Below, piece by piece: positions 31,946 to 39,854 of a DNA stretch of 64,000 bases (position 1 is the first letter of the stretch; every line of letters starts with the position of its first letter). This DNA is from Microbacteriaceae bacterium (GTDB lineage: Bacteria; Actinomycetota; Actinomycetes; Actinomycetales; Microbacteriaceae): assembly GCA_019638805.1 (NCBI GenBank), contig JAHBTA010000001.1:434001-498000 (forward strand). Reading direction: 5' to 3'. The notes under the pieces are model-generated. The model ran no database searches. It had not been told where the DNA came from and saw only the letters and a program-made list of their open reading frames with translations. The translations under genes and the position numbers were made by a program.

Positions 31946-32518
31946 TCAGTCCTTGGGCCTTCTCCGGGCGCGTTTCCGTTCGGCGTCCATCGCTTGTCGC
32001 GCCATGATCAGGTAGTCCGCTCGGGTGTCCACCAGCACCAGCGAGTCTTCGCCATACGCGTCGAACGTGATGTCCACCAGCCGCTCAGGGTCGGTAATCC
32101 CGGCATGACGGGCGAGGATGCCGAGGTCGAAGAGGTCCTGATCGCGGGACGCCGCCAGCTTCATCGCGATCAGCTCGTCTATGGTCGCGACCGTCACCGT
32201 CACACCCGGTGGAGCCACGGTGCTCCTCGCGCGCGGGGGAACGAACGGTGCGCCGCTCGAATTGAGCCACGTGGGCGAAAGACCCAGATCGACTGCGATC
32301 TGTTCAACGACTCTCACCACCGCGGTCCGTGGCGCCACCACCGCGTCGATGTCCGTGGTGAATCGAGTCTCGCTGTCATCCGGAAACAGGAGAGCCATTG
32401 CCGAACCGCCGATGACGTGAACCTCAGCATCAATCCCTTCCGCCGTCAGTCGCCGCTCGAGCACGTCGAGCAGGTGGCGGACCTCGTCGGGATCCATCTG
32501 GTGTTCGTTGCCGGCCAT
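31946..32518 (-). CDS. Nucleotidyltransferase (DUF6036/AbiEii-like), probable toxin or its modifier
   Basis: 190 residues of the minimal nucleotidyltransferase superfamily: GGSAMAL at 37-43, the metal-binding aspartates in FTTDIDAVV (D56, D58), and the downstream KLAASRDQDLFDLGIL segment with K and R-D-x-x-D-L. DUF6036/AbiEii-type proteins pair with HTH antitoxins in toxin-antitoxin and phage-abortive systems. Its start overlaps the stop of the XRE gene (TGATG), so the two are co-translated. Lower GC than the surrounding genes suggests acquisition by transfer. Biochemical target unknown. Confidence 0.75.
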   Translation of the reverse strand: MAGNEHQMDPDEVRHLLDVLERRLTAEGIDAEVHVIGGSAMALLFPDDSETRFTTDIDAVVAPRTAVVRVVEQIAVDLGLSPTWLNSSGAPFVPPRARSTVAPPGVTVTVATIDELIAMKLAASRDQDLFDLGILARHAGITDPERLVDITFDAYGEDSLVLVDTRADYLIMARQAMDAERKRARRRPKD

Positions 32519-33099
32519 CAGGCGCGCGACAGGCTTCGCTCGTCGATGAAGATGTTGAGCCGCCGCAGATAGCCAGGAGTCGTAGTCCTGGCGCGCTCGC
32601 GCAGGGCCGGAAAATCGGAGACGAACCATGGTTCGGCGAGCCTGCTCGTGCTGGTCCATGACGGACGCTTCGACGCGGGCAGTGCGTGCGCGAACGACGC
32701 GCGCATCATGGTGTCCCATCGCTTGTCCGGCAGCGGCGTTGGGGCGATCTCGATCTCCGACGAGTCGACGATGTCGATGTTCTCACTCAGTTCCTTGACC
32801 GCGTGGGTGAGGAGCCGTAGCGGATACGTCGAGTCCCGGCCTGACATGAGCGCCTCCGCGAGCGACTCCGCGACACGGTAGGGGGCGTAGCGCGACATGC
32901 GGTGCTCCGGGCCGGACGTCAGTCGAAGGTTCGCGCCCATCGCGGCAAGGGCCTCCCGTAGCGAGTTGAGTTTGATCGTGCCTTCCGACTCCGAGCGTTC
33001 GAGTTGAGAGACCGCGCTGGCGGTGACACCCAGTCGCCTGGCCAGCTCATTGACGCTGATACCCGCCGCGAGCCGAGTCGACTTGATCGTTGAGCTCAT
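32518..33099 (-). CDS. XRE-family HTH regulator, probable antitoxin of the nucleotidyltransferase
   Basis: 193 residues. The N-terminal about 60 are a clear XRE helix-turn-helix (VNELARRLGVTASAVSQLERSES). The C-terminal about 130 residues are a helical domain of the sort found in HTH partners of AbiEii/DUF6036 nucleotidyltransferases. An AT-rich palindrome lies 23-38 bp upstream of the ATG and is the probable site of autorepression. First gene of the two-gene module. Confidence 0.75.
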   Translation of the reverse strand: MSSTIKSTRLAAGISVNELARRLGVTASAVSQLERSESEGTIKLNSLREALAAMGANLRLTSGPEHRMSRYAPYRVAESLAEALMSGRDSTYPLRLLTHAVKELSENIDIVDSSEIEIAPTPLPDKRWDTMMRASFAHALPASKRPSWTSTSRLAEPWFVSDFPALRERARTTTPGYLRRLNIFIDERSLSRA

Positions 33100-33121
33100 A
33101 CCCCGCCCCCAGAGTCCAGAT

Positions 33122-33137
33122 TTTAGCTATAGCTAAA
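33122..33137. promoter_or_regulatory. Perfect 16-bp AT-rich palindrome, probable operator of the XRE gene
   Basis: TTTAGCTATAGCTAAA is an exact palindrome in a high-GC genome, sitting just upstream of the XRE gene and overlapping TATAGCT-like promoter bases on the minus strand. Position and symmetry fit a dimeric XRE repressor. Confidence 0.65.
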
Positions 33138-33177
33138 TTGCGTACCGACTCAAGATACCAGAGGTTCGCGTTCCGAG

Positions 33178-33218
33178 TGTCACCCGTCACCCGGAAGTGC
33201 TGTCACCCATCACCCGGA
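33178..33218. repeat. 18-bp near-identical direct repeat
   Basis: TGTCACCCGTCACCCGGA (33178-33195) and TGTCACCCATCACCCGGA (33201-33218), one mismatch, in the spacer between the XRE gene and tRNA-Lys. Role unknown. Confidence 0.8.
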
Positions 33219-33267
33219 CGCCCGACGGCACCAATCAGGCGACGCAACACAGAGCCGGATCGGGAAG

Positions 33268-33343
<76 letters not shown>

Positions 33344-33374
33344 GCGGCCGCGGTGAGGGGCCGAGGGACAACGA

Positions 33375-33380
33375 TAGCAT
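33375..33380 (+). promoter_or_regulatory. -10 box of the peroxiredoxin gene (leaderless type)
   Basis: TAGCAT followed by 6 nt and the GTG at 33387. Confidence 0.45.
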
Positions 33381-33386
33381 GCGACG

Positions 33387-33866
33387 GTGACCGCTTCCAC
33401 GCGCCTCGAGCCCGGCCAGAACGCCCCCGACTTCACCCTTCCGGACCAGGACGGCCGCCCGCTCACGCTGTCGGAACTGCACGGCCGGAAGGTGGTCGTG
33501 TACTTCTACCCCGAGGCGATGACCCCCGGCTGCACGACGCAGGCCTGCGACTTCCGCGACAACCTGGGGCGGCTCCAGGCGGCCGGTTACGAGGTGGTCG
33601 GGATCTCCCGGGACGAGGTTCCCAAGCTCGCCGAGTTCGCGGCCCATGACCACCTGACGTTCCGGATCCTCAGCGACCCGGAGCACCGCATCCACGATCT
33701 GTACGGCGCCTACGGCGAGAAGAACCTGTACGGAAAGACGGTCGTGAGCGCGCTGCGGTCCACCTTCGTGATCGACGAGCGGGGCGTTATCGTGCAGGCG
33801 CTCTACAACGTCAAGGCCACCGGGCACGTCGACATGCTGCTCAAGCGCCTGGGTCTGGCCGCGTAG
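33387..33866 (+). CDS. bcp: Peroxiredoxin, BCP/PrxQ type
   Basis: 159-residue thiol peroxidase that reduces peroxides using thioredoxin. The peroxidatic cysteine is in MTPGCTTQACDFRD, with the resolving cysteine five residues later, the atypical 2-Cys arrangement of BCP. APDFTLPDQDG near the start and YGAYGEKNLYGKT are family segments. GTG start at 33387 with a TAGCAT box at leaderless spacing. The 3' end overlaps the convergent membrane gene by 26 bp. Confidence 0.93.
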   Translation: MTASTRLEPGQNAPDFTLPDQDGRPLTLSELHGRKVVVYFYPEAMTPGCTTQACDFRDNLGRLQAAGYEVVGISRDEVPKLAEFAAHDHLTFRILSDPEHRIHDLYGAYGEKNLYGKTVVSALRSTFVIDERGVIVQALYNVKATGHVDMLLKRLGLAA

Positions 33867-34245
33867 CCACGGCCTCCACGACCGGGCGGCTCATGAGCAG
33901 GCCGAACGCCACGAGCGCGGTGATGACGAGGGGCCACCCCCAGGCCGGCTGTGCGAACTGACCCGTGATGCTCGCGGCTCCGACCGCGAACTGCAGCACC
34001 TGCCAGACGATGGCCGCGCCCCGGATCCAGGCGCGCCCGCGCAGCGCCCCGACGACGATCGCCCCGAGCCAGATCGCCGCGAGGAAGGCCAGAACGGTCA
34101 GCGCGATCGCGGTCGGAAGGGACGTCGCGCGCGCCACCAGCAGCTCGACGACGAGCGTCACTGCGAGCGCGGCGACGAGGGCGAACTCGGCCGCGAGCAG
34201 CACCACGAGCACCCAGAACGCGGCCGGACGACGTCCAGAGCTCAC
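33841..34245 (-). CDS. Membrane protein, four helices, unknown function
   Basis: 134 residues with four hydrophobic segments (about 10-32, 42-66, 72-94, 100-118) and short charged ends. No family recognised. It overlaps the end of the peroxiredoxin gene on the opposite strand by 26 bp, and its start faces the whiB1 upstream region. Confidence 0.65.
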   Translation of the reverse strand: MSSGRRPAAFWVLVVLLAAEFALVAALAVTLVVELLVARATSLPTAIALTVLAFLAAIWLGAIVVGALRGRAWIRGAAIVWQVLQFAVGAASITGQFAQPAWGWPLVITALVAFGLLMSRPVVEAVATRPDPGA

Positions 34246-34286
34246 AGAAACCTCCCGTGCAGACCTATTGATCGGAAGTTACAAGT

Positions 34287-34396
34287 ATGAAACCCTTGAT
34301 GCGGTTGATGTGACGCCTGCAGAGTCGCAGGTGAGCGCGGAAGACACTCCCCCCTCTCTCCGTTCTCGCTTCGACCGCGCGCTGAACCCGATGTGA
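34287..34396 (+). other. Possible leader ORFs upstream of whiB1
   Basis: ATG at 34287 (after CGGAAG) encodes MKPLMRLM and stops at 34313 with a GTGA overlap to a second frame starting GTG at 34310, which encodes 28 residues ending RSRFDRALNPM and stops at 34396. Both lie in the 191-bp whiB1 upstream gap. Only open frame and overlap support them. Confidence 0.25.
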
Positions 34397-34436
34397 GGTG
34401 CGCGTTCATCACTCTGCAACACCAAGGAGCACCATC

Positions 34437-34685
34437 ATGGACTGGCGTGACAAGGCCGCGTGTCTCACCGCCGACCCCGAATTGTTCTTCCCGGTCGGCA
34501 ACACCGGTCCCGCCGTCGACCAGATCGAGAAGGCCAAGGTCGTCTGCGGCCGCTGCTCGGTCACCGAGATGTGCCTGCAGTACGCCCTCGAGACCAACCA
34601 GGACTCGGGCGTCTGGGGCGGCCTGTCCGAGGACGAGCGCCGCGCCCTCAAGCGCCGCGCCGCCCGCGCCCGCCGCGCGAGCTGA
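34437..34685 (+). CDS. whiB1: WhiB1-like iron-sulfur transcription regulator
   Basis: 82 residues. Four cluster-binding cysteines C9, C37, C40 and C46 (the last three as C-x2-C-x5-C), the GVWGG turn at 58-62 and a basic DNA-binding tail (KRRAARARR). The start MDWRDKAACLTADPELFFPVGN is nearly that of mycobacterial WhiB1, a nitric-oxide-responsive [4Fe-4S] protein that binds the primary sigma factor and is essential there. The ATG at 34437 follows AAGGAGCACC. Next to pdtaS, as in mycobacteria. Confidence 0.95.
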   Translation: MDWRDKAACLTADPELFFPVGNTGPAVDQIEKAKVVCGRCSVTEMCLQYALETNQDSGVWGGLSEDERRALKRRAARARRAS

Positions 34686-34693
34686 GTTCTCCG

Positions 34694-36190
34694 CTAAGCG
34701 GCCTTGAGCCACAGCAGCGGGATGTCGATCGTGACCTCGGTGCCCTCGCCCTCCAGGGTGTGCCAGTCGATCGTGCCGCCGAGTTCGCCCTCGATGAGCG
34801 TGCGCACGATCTGAGTCCCGAGCCCCGAACCGACCTTGCCCTCGGGCAGCCCGACCCCGTCGTCGCGCACCCGCACCCGCAGCGAATCGTCTTTGCGCCT
34901 GGCCACGATCTCGACCTTGCCGTTGCGTCCGGCCAGACCGTGCTCGACCGCGTTGGTCACCAGCTCGGTCAGCGCCAGTGACAGCGGGGTCGCGTACTCG
35001 CTGGGCAGGATGCCGAACTTGCCCTTCTTGACGGGCCGCACCGTGGTCGTGTGCCCGGCTGCGACCTCGGCGACGAGCATGAGCACGCGGTCGAACACGT
35101 CGTCGAAGTCGACGCTCTGACTGAGCCCCTCGCTCAGGGTGTCGTGCACGACCGCGATGGCGCTCACCCGCCGCATCGCCTGCGAGAGCGCGTCGCGCGA
35201 CGCGTCGCTCTGCGCCCGCCGCGACTGAATGCGCAGCAGCGACGCCACGGTCTGCAGGTTGTTCTTGACCCGGTGGTGGATCTCGCGGATCGTCGCGTCC
35301 TTGGTGATGAGCTCCTGCTCCTGGTGCCGCACCTCGGTCACGTCGCGCACCAGAACGATCGCACCCACCCGCTCACCACGATGCCGGATCGGGATGGTGC
35401 GCAGCGTCACGGTGACGCCGCGCGCCTCGATGTCGGTGCGCCACGGGGCGCGGCCGGTCACGACCAGGGGCAGCGACTCGTCCACCACGAGCTTGCCGGT
35501 GAGCAGCTCAGTCGTGACCTCCGCGAGCGACTCGCCCTCGAGCTCCCCGTCGAAGCCCATGCGGTTGAACGCCGAGAGGCCGTTCGGGCTCGCGAACGTC
35601 ACGATGCCGTCGATGTCGAGCCGGATGAGCCCGTCGGATGCGCGCGGCGCACCTCGGCGCGGCCCGGACGGCGCGCCCGGATCCGGGAAGTCGCCCGAGG
35701 CGATCATCGCGAACAGGTCGTTGGCGCACTGGTTGAAGGTCAGCTCCTGCCGGCTCGGCGTGCGCGCCTCGCTCAGGTTGCTGTGCCGGGTGAGCACCGC
35801 GATCGGATCGTGCGTGACCTCCGACCCGGTCGGAGCGAGCCTCCGCATGACCGGCACCGCCCGCACGCGCGTCGGGGTCTCCTCGTACCAGTCGGGCGCG
35901 GCGGTGTCGACGATCTGCCCGGACTCGAAGGCCTCGGTGACCTGGGCCTTCCACTCGGGCTTGATCTCCTGTCCGACGAAGTCCCGGTAGAAGAGCGTCG
36001 CCGCGCTCGATGGCCGCGAATGCGCGACCGCGACGAAGCTCTCGCCCTCGGTGGGGATCCACAGCACGATGTCGGCGAACGCCAGGTCGGCCAGCAGCTG
36101 CGCGTCCGCGCTCAGCAGGTGCAGCCAGTCGATGTCCGCCTCGGCCGAGCGCCCGTGCGCGACCATGAGGTCGGAGAGCGTGGTCACCAC
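34694..36190 (-). CDS. pdtaS: PdtaS-like sensor histidine kinase
   Basis: 498 residues. An N-terminal GAF-like domain (about 1-150), a PAS domain (about 185-290) and a HisKA_2/HATPase_c kinase core. The phosphorylated histidine is in IREIHHRVKNNLQTVASLL (H305/H306), and NELVTNAVEHGL-type N-box and VRDDGVGLPEG G-box are present. No membrane segment, so a cytosolic kinase. In mycobacteria PdtaS phosphorylates the ANTAR-domain RNA-binding regulator PdtaR and sits beside whiB1, as here; pdtaR is not in the window. Confidence 0.9.
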   Translation of the reverse strand: MVTTLSDLMVAHGRSAEADIDWLHLLSADAQLLADLAFADIVLWIPTEGESFVAVAHSRPSSAATLFYRDFVGQEIKPEWKAQVTEAFESGQIVDTAAPDWYEETPTRVRAVPVMRRLAPTGSEVTHDPIAVLTRHSNLSEARTPSRQELTFNQCANDLFAMIASGDFPDPGAPSGPRRGAPRASDGLIRLDIDGIVTFASPNGLSAFNRMGFDGELEGESLAEVTTELLTGKLVVDESLPLVVTGRAPWRTDIEARGVTVTLRTIPIRHRGERVGAIVLVRDVTEVRHQEQELITKDATIREIHHRVKNNLQTVASLLRIQSRRAQSDASRDALSQAMRRVSAIAVVHDTLSEGLSQSVDFDDVFDRVLMLVAEVAAGHTTTVRPVKKGKFGILPSEYATPLSLALTELVTNAVEHGLAGRNGKVEIVARRKDDSLRVRVRDDGVGLPEGKVGSGLGTQIVRTLIEGELGGTIDWHTLEGEGTEVTIDIPLLWLKAA

Positions 36191-36196
36191 CCCAGG

Positions 36197-37471
36197 CTAG
36201 ACGCTGTGGGGTGCCGGGCTCGCCGAGCGTCGGCCTCGCCCGGGCCGGCGCCGGGATGCCGCACCCGCCAGCAGCCGCTCGCGCACCAGCGCGCGGATCG
36301 CGAGACGGGCGGGGGATCGCGGCGCCGCATCCCGAAGCGGCGTGCCACCCAGCACCGCGGCGTCGAACCCGCCCGGATCCCAGGGCACGAGCACCGGATC
36401 GCTGATGCCGCCGAACCGCGCGAGGGTCTGCGCGACCTGCCCCTGCGGGTTGAGCCCGATGGCGCTCGAACGCACCTTCGTGATGACGGTGGTCAGGTGC
36501 GCGGGCGCCACCGCCTCCACCAGTTCGGCATGGGAGCGCAGGTAGCGCGAAAGACCGATCGGGTCGGCCGCCCCGACCGCGATGACCTGGTCGGCACCGC
36601 GCAGGGCGGCGATCGTCGCGGCGTTGCGCCGGGGCGGCCCGGCATCGCTCACCACCTCCTCGTCGCGCTCGAGACTCGAGGCCGCATCCACGACGAGCAC
36701 GTCGACCCACTCACGGGCGGCCGCCAGCACCCCCTCGACGCGCTGCTCGGTGATCTCGGGCCAGCGGTCCGGTCGGCCGATGCCGGTGAGCACCCAGAAC
36801 CCGGTGCGTCCGGAGCCCACCCAGCGCGCGAGCCGCCCGAACTCGGCGTCGCTCAGCGCGCCGGTGCTCGCGAGGCGGCAGGCGGCCGCGAACCCCGGCG
36901 CCTCGTCCAGCAACCCGAGCGCGGGACCGACCGACGCCGCGTGAGTGTCGGCATCGCCGAGCGCGACGCGCAGGCCCGCGTCGGCGAGCTCGGCCGCGAT
37001 CGCGATGGCCACGCTCGTGCGGCCGGGTGATCCGGGTGAACCCCAGACCGTGATGACCCGGCCCCGCCGCGCCGGGGCGGGCCTCGAGCCCGCGGCGGGA
37101 TCGAGGGCCGGGGCGCCGGGTGGCGAGGGGTCCGGGGCGGGTGCGGCGGCATCCGGCATGAGCGTCGCCCACGACAGCGGGCCCGTCAGGGCGTCGACGA
37201 TGCCGGTGTCCTGCGCGTGCCGCAGCTGGTCGGCGGCGGAGGCGATCACGACGAGCGGGACGCCTTCCGCGTCGCAGATCGCGACGAGGGCGGGGCTCAG
37301 GTACTGCGGCAGCGCCGCAACGAGTGCGGCTTCGGGTCGCGAGGCCCGGATCCGCGACGCGAGTTCGTCGGCGCCCGAGCAGCGCGCCAGGATCGTGTGC
37401 CCGTAGCGGGCGGCATCGGCGACGAGTTCTTGCTCGGCCTCGAACGGGACGGCGAGCGCGAAACCGGTCAT
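36197..37471 (-). CDS. CpaE-like MinD/ParA-family ATPase
   Basis: 424 residues. An N-terminal receiver-like domain (about 1-105) without clear phosphorylation pocket, an alanine/proline linker, then a MinD-type ATPase domain from about 138. The P-loop reads WGSPGSPGRTSVA (143-155): an arginine occupies the usual lysine position before T/S, a variant seen in actinobacterial CpaE/Ssd-like septum-site proteins. RVALGDADTH follows as the switch region. CpaE proteins position Tad pilus machinery, but no TadA/CpaF is nearby. It overlaps the SAF gene by 4 bp. Confidence 0.8.
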   Translation of the reverse strand: MTGFALAVPFEAEQELVADAARYGHTILARCSGADELASRIRASRPEAALVAALPQYLSPALVAICDAEGVPLVVIASAADQLRHAQDTGIVDALTGPLSWATLMPDAAAPAPDPSPPGAPALDPAAGSRPAPARRGRVITVWGSPGSPGRTSVAIAIAAELADAGLRVALGDADTHAASVGPALGLLDEAPGFAAACRLASTGALSDAEFGRLARWVGSGRTGFWVLTGIGRPDRWPEITEQRVEGVLAAAREWVDVLVVDAASSLERDEEVVSDAGPPRRNAATIAALRGADQVIAVGAADPIGLSRYLRSHAELVEAVAPAHLTTVITKVRSSAIGLNPQGQVAQTLARFGGISDPVLVPWDPGGFDAAVLGGTPLRDAAPRSPARLAIRALVRERLLAGAASRRRPGRGRRSASPAPHSV

Positions 37472-38130
37472 GGGGCGTCGAACGGGATGCCGGCGGGCAC
37501 GACCGCGAGCGCGTCGCCATCCGCGATGGCCTGCAGCAATCGCGCGATGCGCGAGCGCGGCACCAGCACCTCGACGGCCTCGCCGTCTGCGGCGGACACG
37601 ATGCCGTCGGGCTGCAGCACCCGCGTGACGAGCGCGCCGGAGGTCAGCACGATCGGGGGCATCGAGCCGGTGCCGTCATCCAGCGCATCGGTCACGGCGT
37701 TCGCCGTCGTCGACGCCCAGACATCCACGAGTGCGCCCGGGACGACCGACGAGCTCGCGCGCCCGGCAAGCTGCAGCACGATGGTCGTCGCGTCCGAACC
37801 CTCCGCCGTGCCCAGCGCCGACAGCGGAACGAGCTCGCCCTCCCGCACCACGGCGGTCGCCAGGAGGCCGCCCGAGGGCAGAGCCCCCTCGACGAGATAG
37901 AGACCCGCCGCGTCGTCCAGGGCGACCTGGCGCAGCAGCAGGTCGCCGGCATCCACCCGCGCGCCGGGGACGAGCGTCGACGATGCCACATACACCGGGA
38001 CGCGCCGGTCGGCCGCGCTCACGAGCGCCAGGACCCCGGCGACCGACGCGATCACGAGACCGACGCCGATCACCAGGCGCGGGTCGACGACGAGGCGACG
38101 CCGAGTGGGCGGGCTGCTGGCTGGGGTCAT
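37468..38130 (-). CDS. SAF-domain (CpaB/RcpC-like) membrane protein
   Basis: 220 residues: a short cytoplasmic N-terminus, one membrane helix (about 18-42), then an extracytoplasmic SAF domain (VYVASSTLVPGARVDAGDLLLRQVAL). Resembles CpaB/RcpC of Flp pilus systems but is shorter and lacks the rest of the locus. ATG at 38130 follows GAGAGGACC. Co-translated with the CpaE-like ATPase, so the two form an orphan unit. Confidence 0.75.
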   Translation of the reverse strand: MTPASSPPTRRRLVVDPRLVIGVGLVIASVAGVLALVSAADRRVPVYVASSTLVPGARVDAGDLLLRQVALDDAAGLYLVEGALPSGGLLATAVVREGELVPLSALGTAEGSDATTIVLQLAGRASSSVVPGALVDVWASTTANAVTDALDDGTGSMPPIVLTSGALVTRVLQPDGIVSAADGEAVEVLVPRSRIARLLQAIADGDALAVVPAGIPFDAP

Positions 38131-38226
38131 GGTGGTCCTCTCGGTCATTCCGGCCACCATGCTGACGATCGCGAACCCGGGGCGCTGGAGTTTTCCACAC
38201 CCCGGTTTCCGGGCCGCTTCGCGCCG

Positions 38227-38232
38227 CATAAT
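38227..38232 (+). promoter_or_regulatory. -10 box of the HTH gene (leaderless type)
   Basis: CATAAT followed by 6 nt and the ATG at 38239. Confidence 0.4.
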
Positions 38233-38238
38233 CGGTGC

Positions 38239-38508
38239 ATGACGGCTGCAGATTCCCCCTCCGCCGCTCTGGGGCGCTTCCTCACACTCGTCGACGTGGC
38301 CGAGATCCTTAGCATTTCCGCGAGCCAGGCCTACGCGCTCGTCCGCACGGGTGAGCTGCCCGCGATCAAGGTCGGGGCGGGCGGCCACTGGCGCGTCGAG
38401 CGCGACCTCCTGGAGCGCTATATCGAGGATCGCTACGAGGAGAGCCGGCGTCGGGCCCTGTGGCATCAGGCCGAGTACGCGTCGGTCGCCGAACTCTCGG
38501 TGCTGTGA
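38239..38508 (+). CDS. Small MerR/excisionase-type HTH protein
   Basis: 89 residues with an HTH_17 (excisionase/BldC-like) domain: FLTLVDVAEILSISASQAYALVRTGELPAIKVGAGGHWRVERDLLERYI. The C-terminal tail (RRALWHQAEYASVAELSVL) is helical. This type of protein regulates transcription or phage excision; there is no integrase nearby, so a regulator of the divergent SAF/CpaE-like pair is a fair guess. The stop codon is at the head of a 14-bp tandem repeat array. Confidence 0.85.
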   Translation: MTAADSPSAALGRFLTLVDVAEILSISASQAYALVRTGELPAIKVGAGGHWRVERDLLERYIEDRYEESRRRALWHQAEYASVAELSVL

Positions 38509-38563
38509 GCGGGGTGCTGCAAGCGGGGTGCTGCAAGCGGGGTGCTGCAAGCGGGGTGCTGTA
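38508..38563. repeat. Four tandem copies of a 14-bp unit
   Basis: AGCGGGGTGCTGCA at 38508, 38522 and 38536 are identical; the fourth (38550) ends TGTA. The sequence before the first copy (GGTGCTGTG, ending in the stop codon of the HTH gene) is a partial fifth unit, so the array grew from the end of the coding region. Confidence 0.95.
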
Positions 38564-38618
38564 GGCGAGGTGGCGTGATCGGCTGCCGTGAGCGCGACGC
38601 GCTCGCGACGCGCGCCGC

Positions 38619-39215
38619 TCAGAAGCGCACGCTGAGCACCTGAGCCAGTGGCAGCATCCGAACGCCCCTGAGCTCGCGGTCGCGCCGGGGCCGATCCGGA
38701 TCGTGCTCGGCAAGGTCCAGGTGGTCCCTCGCGACCCGGTCGATGGTGCCATGAAGCGAACCGACGTGCGTCTTGACGTCCACGCCGATCCGTCGCCGGC
38801 ACAGGTCGCGCAGGACGAAGGTCACGCCCAGGCGCGCGGCGAGCGGACCGGCCACCGGATCGCCCGGCGCGGCGTCGATACTCGCAGGCAGCTGCTGCTC
38901 GTCGGGCATCACGGCCGCGATCGCGGCGAACGGGATGACGTGCGTGCGCGCCCGGGACGCCTCCGGAACCAGCTCGCCCGCCATCCAATCCCGTCCGACG
39001 GCGCCGAGCGCGAGCGCGAGCCGGGTGCCGTCGGCGAGGACGACGCGCAGCGGCCGGTCTGCCGAGACACCCGGCATCATGGCATGCACCCGGTCGCGCA
39101 GCCCGAGGCGGCCGAGACGCAGGCGCTCCTCCTCCGCGAGCAGATCCGCGTGCTCGGTGCCGATCTCCTGCTCGAGCTGAGCCTCCAGATCGTCGAACAG
39201 CCGGTCCCATCGCAC
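38619..39215 (-). CDS. Conserved hypothetical protein, 198 residues
   Basis: No recognised family. An acidic helical N-terminus (RLFDDLEAQLEQEIGTEHADLLAEEERLRL), then a beta-rich region (RVVLADGTRLALALGAVG, GRDWMAG) and a C-terminal part ending REL.GVRMLPLAQVLSVRF. Soluble, no signal peptide. The GTG at 39215 has a TAGCCT box seven bases upstream. It lies between an HTH gene (convergent) and a divergent DUF6459 gene. Confidence 0.75.
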   Translation of the reverse strand: MRWDRLFDDLEAQLEQEIGTEHADLLAEEERLRLGRLGLRDRVHAMMPGVSADRPLRVVLADGTRLALALGAVGRDWMAGELVPEASRARTHVIPFAAIAAVMPDEQQLPASIDAAPGDPVAGPLAARLGVTFVLRDLCRRRIGVDVKTHVGSLHGTIDRVARDHLDLAEHDPDRPRRDRELRGVRMLPLAQVLSVRF

Positions 39216-39222
39216 CCCCCGG

Positions 39223-39228
39223 AGGCTA
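39223..39228 (-). promoter_or_regulatory. -10 box of the 198-residue protein gene (leaderless type)
   Basis: TAGCCT on the minus strand, 7 nt before the GTG at 39215. Confidence 0.4.
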
Positions 39229-39365
39229 CCGACACCTCTCGTTTGTTACGTAGGTTTTCCACAATTTGCCATATGTGCTGACGGGTGCTCGCTTCCCGTG
39301 ATTAGGTGGCATCGGGCTTTCGCGCGGGCCCTTGCCAGTCAGCGACATGTCAGGGGTGGACATCG

Positions 39366-39848
39366 ATGCAGCACTTGCGCGAGCCGATCTTCGGCGCGCC
39401 CGTACAGGAACTCGACCGACCCGTCATCGACGGGACCGCGGCGCGCCAGTTGCGGCCGCGATTCGACGCCGACGACTTCTTCGGCCATCAACCGACTCCG
39501 ACGCACCACCTGCCGGACCCGGTGCCGCTCCTGCGCAACCTCGCGCGCTGCGTCATCGAGATCCTGGCGGGTGCGCGTGAACTGGAGCAGATCGCCCGCT
39601 GGGTCAGCGACGATGTGCACGCACATTTACTCAAACGCGTCGTCATCTCGAGCCGGGCGCGCGCTGCGAAGGGCCAGCCGGCCCGTCGCCCGGCGTTCAC
39701 GGTGGGTTCGATCTGCGTGAGCACGCCGCGCGACGGCGTGATCGAGGCGGTCGTCATCGTGCGGGGCCGGGCACGGGTGCGTGCCGTGGCCCTCCGACTC
39801 GAGGGGTTGGACCGGCGCTGGAGGGCGACAGCGATCAACGTGCTGTGA
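39366..39848 (+). CDS. DUF6459 (Rv3235-like) protein
   Basis: 160 residues. The central region (LPDPVPLLRNLARCVIEILAGARELEQIARWVSDDVHAHLLKR) and the C-terminal beta part (VIVRGRARVRAVALRLEGLDRRWRATAINVL) match the Rv3235-like family found near secA in actinobacteria; function unknown. The ATG at 39366 has AGGGGTGG eight bases upstream and is preferred to an ATG at 39309. Convergent with secA across a GC-rich hairpin. Confidence 0.75.
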   Translation: MQHLREPIFGAPVQELDRPVIDGTAARQLRPRFDADDFFGHQPTPTHHLPDPVPLLRNLARCVIEILAGARELEQIARWVSDDVHAHLLKRVVISSRARAAKGQPARRPAFTVGSICVSTPRDGVIEAVVIVRGRARVRAVALRLEGLDRRWRATAINVL

Positions 39849-39854
39849 GGCGGT

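Noticed and set aside
38508-38563. Tandem repeats as a CRISPR array
   Set aside because: Units are 14 bp and directly adjacent with no spacers, and no cas genes are present.
38191-39263. Two DnaA-box-like 9-mers TTTTCCACA (38191-38199 and 39255-39263), one in an AT-rich spacer, as a possible origin
   Set aside because: Only two boxes about 1 kb apart, no dnaA, dnaN or box cluster; single 9-mers of this kind are expected by chance.
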